From NCBI RefSeq assembly GCF_019112545.1, contig NW_025064923.1, forward strand, positions 124,001-188,000: a stretch of DNA of 64,000 nucleotides, written 5' to 3'. The position numbers and the translations under genes were made by a program. Positions 61,991 to 64,000 of the stretch are shown piece after piece; within the stretch, counting starts at the first letter, position 1, and each line of letters starts with the position of its first letter. Below the pieces are notes generated by a model. The model searched no databases and was not told where the DNA came from. It saw only the letters and a program-made list of their open reading frames with translations. Origin of the DNA: Guyanagaster necrorhizus. Lineage: Eukaryota > Basidiomycota > Agaricomycetes > Agaricales > Physalacriaceae.

Positions 61991-64000
61991 TCATCTCCTG
62001 TAACTACTTCCCCTCGTTCCCCCCTTCCTATCCCCTTGGTTCCTGGAATTCGGCAATCCGTTCGTATTCCGTACATTCGCAGGCTTGTGATACCCACGCT
62101 CAGCATTGACCCTCACGGCATCCCTCAATAACTGAGAATGCTTCACTGCGCCAAACGACTTGCCTCGCACATACTGAACCTTCTCAAAAAATGTAGGCCA
62201 GTCTCCGACCTTATATATGTCCTTGATCGCATCAACCATCTTCTCCGGAATTTCTTCCTCTGCAAATCCGTGGTTGTCATCCAAACGTCCCAAATCAGAA
62301 GAATGTGTTTCGACAAATATCGTCAAGAATGTGATTTGGAACATCATCAGTCGCAGGCTAGTCTTGGAGTGGTTGAACGTCGTGTTCAGGCGATGATCGC
62401 TTCTGCCCTCTTCCATCTCCTCGAGCTCCGGATGGTCCCTAAGAACCTACCGTGCATTGCGCACAATGGCTTCCTCAAGGAAAGGGCCATTGAGAATGCT
62501 CCACGAAACATCGCCTTTTCCAGAAGCGAGGGCAAGTGTTACAAGCACAATGAACTCGCCGAGGTCAGGAATGCTGGCCTTGACACGAGTGCCCGGCTGA
62601 GTGATAAAATCGGAAATTTTTTTCGTAGCGTCTTGCTGAATGTTTGGGTTCGAACGAGAGAGGCATAAGAGGAGATGGAAGAGATGACAGTACGAGTAGA
62701 CGGCTTTCTCGGATGCAAGGAGGAGAGTCGTCGTCGATGAAGCACCATTGCGAGTAGTCAGGACGTCGTCGCAAGACTTCATGAGTGCCACAACAATGTT
62801 GTTCATCATTCTGTAGATGACAAGGAGCAGCTCAGATGGCAACACATTGAGCGTTTCGGGTTGTCTGAATAAAGAGGCTCCTTGCGTCCGCTGAAGTGAT
62901 GCGCCGTCTACTTGCTGCTCGTCCCTGTATATTACCAGTAATGCCCCCAAAATCTTATCCTGAACCCGCAGGAAGTGCAGACGACTGAACGCCAGAGGAA
63001 GAAAATATTGGAACGCCCGTTTTTGAATGCTCCTCCTGACGCCAAATTTCATGAACGCTTCCTCGCTCAGCCAATCAAAATCGGATGTTAATGTACGTTG
63101 TCGGGGATCCCAAGCAACACCGATGCCCAGGATGGAACTGGTGAGAGGCGTCAAGAAGAAGCACTGCAGCTCCCGCCGAAGGAGCTCGTGAGCTGATTCC
63201 ACAATAGTGCGGAAGCGAGGATAAGCTTCTGAAAAGATGAGGACAGTCTCTGAGGGGAGATAAGTGGCGAGCGTAAAGAAAATATCGTCAGGAATGTTTT
63301 CGAGAACACATGTGGCTGAATGAGCGAGCAACAGCGAAGGTTCACCGATGTCCATGGCCATAGATTTTTGTGCAGACAGTAGGTAATGAGGGAAAGCTTG
63401 TGAACCGTATGGGCATTTCCAGGTCCAATTCGAAATTGCCTTAGGGTCTGGCTCCATTTGATATTCCATCATGTGCACACGCATGGGATCAGGCTGTCCT
63501 CCGCCTTTCGTCTTGTGTGTAATCTCCTGATCCTCGGTGGCGTAGACGCTCACGATGACTTCTGGGGACGGGTTAGACGCCCATTCCTGTTCCATTTTAC
63601 TCGGGGGATCGAGAGCGCTTGGTCGAAAGGAGTCGAAAGGATCAAGGCAATTATCGCAATACCAACGATTTCCATGCGAACTCAAGTCGGCGGCGCGTCG
63701 GGCCGCATCCGTCTCCCGGACGTACCTAGTGACAATGAAGTCGCCGATTTCGATGGCATCACCGTGGTCTTGTTCGACATTTGGTGCTTATTCAAATAGA
63801 GAGACTTGTGCAGGACATTGCATAAACTCACCTTTGTACTGGAGAAGAATGTTAGAAACTGGAGGAAAAAACCACGGAGCGTCAATGCCGGGGAATAGCT
63901 ATGAGAATATGATGAGACCAGTGTGAAAGAAGATGATGAGTGACGACGAACCCTCCAGTATAACCGTTTTCTCTATACGAATTGTTTCTGAGATCGCAGC
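61991..64000 (-). CDS. F-box-like protein of unknown family, 5' end beyond or at window edge, with in-frame TAG
   Basis: Exons read from the right edge inward: LFPGIDAPWFFPPVSNILLQ (about 63835-63900), PNVEQDHGDAIEIGDFIVTR (about 63733-63795), then a long frame to 61991. Features seen are RWYCDNCLDPFDSFRP, an F-box-like VLENIPDDIFFTLATYLPSE, GIGVAWDPRQRTLTSDFDWL and a helical C-terminal half. At 62447-62449 a TAG interrupts EAIVRNAR-stop-VLRDHPELEEM. The same frame continues another 152 codons with coding-like sequence (DHRLNTTFNHSKTSLRLMMF, DIYKVGDWPTFFEKVQYV). Either it is a nonsense mutation (perhaps TGG to TAG) or the stop is removed by a 48-nt intron with donor GTAGGT and acceptor GGCAG. 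Related mushroom proteins are, as I recall, annotated as UBC-core or F-box proteins; I am unsure. Confidence 0.6.

Overview
The window reads as nuclear DNA of a filamentous basidiomycete (Agaricomycetes-like). Genes are split by many introns of about 45-70 nt with GT...AG ends. There are no operons or ribosome-binding sites. The gene content is typical of mushroom-forming fungi: a DUF6533 membrane protein, a CDC25-type RasGEF with an SH3 domain, an Mcm1-type MADS-box factor and a histone H1-domain protein. Because coding regions are cut into very small exons, most genes had to be reassembled by joining exons in phase. Where every exon join was worked out (acyl-CoA ligase copy 1, DAO-type oxidoreductase, G-patch protein, F-box protein, H15 protein, FKBP, OGFr-like protein, GSKIP-like protein, MADS protein, cis-prenyltransferase) the spliced lengths are exact multiples of three.

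Layout. 1-1.55 kb holds no recognisable gene. 1.55-7.2 kb is a tandem pair of intact AMP-forming acyl-CoA/4-coumarate-CoA-ligase-like genes, both ending in a peroxisomal PTS1-type tripeptide. 7.5-10 kb holds a DAO-type FAD oxidoreductase and a G-patch ribosome-biogenesis protein, transcribed divergently from a 107-bp gap. 10.2-17 kb holds a von Willebrand A-domain protein, the mitochondrial Rho GTPase Gem1/Miro and an F-box protein. 19-23 kb is the SH3-RasGEF. 24.9-30.7 kb carries an H15-domain protein, a small coiled-coil protein, a DUF6533 seven-helix-type membrane protein and a six-exon FKBP12. 32.5-34.9 kb has an OGFr-domain protein and a GSKIP-like protein. 37-42.7 kb has an acidic protein of unknown family, a wax-synthase/MBOAT-like enzyme and a divergent nickel/cobalt transporter. 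43-50 kb has a Red1/ZFC3H1-type zinc-finger protein, the MADS factor and a cis-prenyltransferase. 50.5-51.5 kb is a decayed S66 peptidase. 51.9-56 kb is a large methyltransferase-domain protein. 56-60 kb is gene-poor with a probable hAT transposase relic. 60-64 kb has an AAGAB/Irc6-like adaptin-binding protein and a 5'-truncated F-box-like protein with an in-frame TAG.

Most of the window is ordinary housekeeping genome and I do not see a clear new multi-gene system. The most notable signals are structural. The duplicated ligases share a ladder of micro-exons and both carry PTS1-like ends. The nickel transporter metal-binding signature is assembled from 19- and 22-nt exons. The MADS helix has a 14-nt exon. 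There are two GC-AG introns. Two genes, one decayed and one with a possible nonsense codon, may be losing function. Family assignments rest on motif recognition only; no database search was run.
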